Positions 63,174 through 64,000 of a stretch of 64,000 nt of DNA are shown in pieces. Source of the stretch: Drosophila persimilis (taxonomy: Eukaryota; Arthropoda; Insecta; Diptera; Drosophilidae); contig NW_020825312.1 in assembly GCF_003286085.1 (NCBI RefSeq), positions 5,456,001-5,520,000 of the forward strand, written 5' to 3'. The notes beneath the pieces were generated by a model that was not told where the DNA came from, did no database searches, and was given only the letters and a program-made list of their open reading frames with translations. The position numbers and the translations under genes were made by a program. The first letter of the stretch is position 1. Every line of letters starts with the position of its first letter.

Positions 63174-64000
63174 ATGCATGCCTCAAACGATCTACGCAGA
63201 TATCGGAAGTCTCGACGAAAGTTTGCTCTAAAAACGTATCTCCTGCTGGGCGTCTGGCTTTTATTGGCCCTTATCCAGTGGATTGTTTTTTGCATTTTGT
63301 AAGTGCAAGTCATCAGGGTTTGATTGATTGATCGCTCTCATACAATTTTCCCCAGAACTGACTTGCGCTCGAAACTCCAGGATCTTTATTACGTCGGTTA
63401 CGTGACATTGGTCCTGTCCGTTTTCATTTTTCTGATTTTCATATTCTTTGAGAAACTTCGCTTTGTTCGATGCCTGAACATTTTTCTAGGATTTATAATC
63501 GTAAGTGGTTGTGGTATTTAGTTAAATTTTTGGGGCTCCCCCTTCCTTCCTTCGCAGGTGGAGCTGCAGATCATCGCCACGTTTACTCTGATCACTCACT
63601 CCTGGTGGGCGGATGTGCTGACCTTCTTCTTTGTGTGCGTTCTTCTGATTGTGCTATTTCTGTTAATAGGAGCATTTCTTCCAAAGAAAGTAAGAGTTCT
63701 CCATAGCTACTGACTATTCTATTCTCAACTGCTGCCGATCCCAATAGATGGACCTCACTCTGGACATAGCCGTCCTATTTATATTGGCATTCATCTTTAT
63801 TATTGTCGCCGTCTTTTTCCTTATGTACCAGCTAATAATATCGAAAACACTCCCGTATAGCTTCCTGGTTGTGGAGCTGGCCATCACCATCACAATCCTA
63901 TTGGTAAGTTGGTCTGTTGGTCCGTTGGCCTGTTGGCCTGTTGGCCTGTTGGCCTGTTGCTCCTGTGCCCCACTAATTAAGAGTCTGCTAGTTTGTTATG
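63174..64000 (+). CDS. Multi-pass membrane protein, TMBIM/Lifeguard-like (partial, runs off window)
   Basis: Four exons are seen: 63174-63298, 63356-63500, 63558-63689 and 63748-63903, then intron to the window end. That is 186 codons. Exons 2, 3 and 4 are 145, 132 and 156 nt, the same as in the gene at 61524-62741, with the same phases. Shared protein marks are a basic start (RRKFALKTY), LALIQW, VELQ at the start of exon 3, and MDLT at the start of exon 4. The ATG at 63174 is used; the ATG at 63178 is in another frame with an early stop. The missing part should be the AQTI exon and the tail. Confidence 0.75.
63904..63960 (+). repeat. 8-bp minisatellite in the fourth intron
   Basis: GTTGGCCT is repeated in tandem with variants just after the donor of the intron that starts at 63904. 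It lengthens this intron relative to the paralog's 92-bp intron at 62276-62367. Confidence 0.75.

Overview
The window is animal nuclear DNA with very small introns (50-70 bp), TATA/Inr promoters, AATAAA signals, ATATGTAC-rich spacers and a BEL/Pao retrotransposon. It is almost certainly from a Drosophila species. Two gene groups suggest the region equivalent to D. melanogaster polytene interval 71E: small secreted Cys-rich genes in divergent pairs (Eig71E / L71 late-puff type) and a commissureless-family gene. I infer a species other than D. melanogaster, because the Eig71E set here has four genes and the paralogs are strongly diverged. No organism name can be read from the sequence.

Layout. 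1-5469 is spacer. 5470-5941 (-) is the first coding exon of a single-pass membrane protein. 8287-13740 holds two divergent pairs of Eig71E-like genes: 8287-9066 (-) with 9459-9894 (+), and 12563-12919 (-) with 13331-13740 (+). The second pair has the reverse arrangement of the first. 14098-16200 is a decayed nest of Tc1-like DNA transposon pieces. 16201-26999 is spacer. 27000-33441 is a complete, apparently young BEL/Pao element with identical 475-bp LTRs, a 5-bp target duplication and one intact gag-pol ORF. 36936-38088 and 39326-41763 (both -) are tandem core-1 galactosyltransferase-like (GT31) genes whose DxD motifs are altered. 46583-48371 (-) is the commissureless-family gene. 48372-61523 is a large spacer. 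61524-62741 and 63174-64000 (both +) are tandem multi-pass membrane genes with identical exon lengths, resembling the TMBIM/Lifeguard family; the second runs off the window.

How they relate. The Eig71E-like genes encode secreted proteins, and in Drosophila this family is made by the late larval/prepupal salivary gland. One member here has gained a long Pro/Arg/Thr repeat tail like a glue protein. The comm-family protein would act in the endomembrane system to sort the Robo axon-guidance receptor. The galactosyltransferase-like proteins would sit in the Golgi. These are neighbouring small gene families shaped by local duplication, not one pathway. Exon joins were worked out by hand from GT/AG sites, phase and comparison between paralogs.
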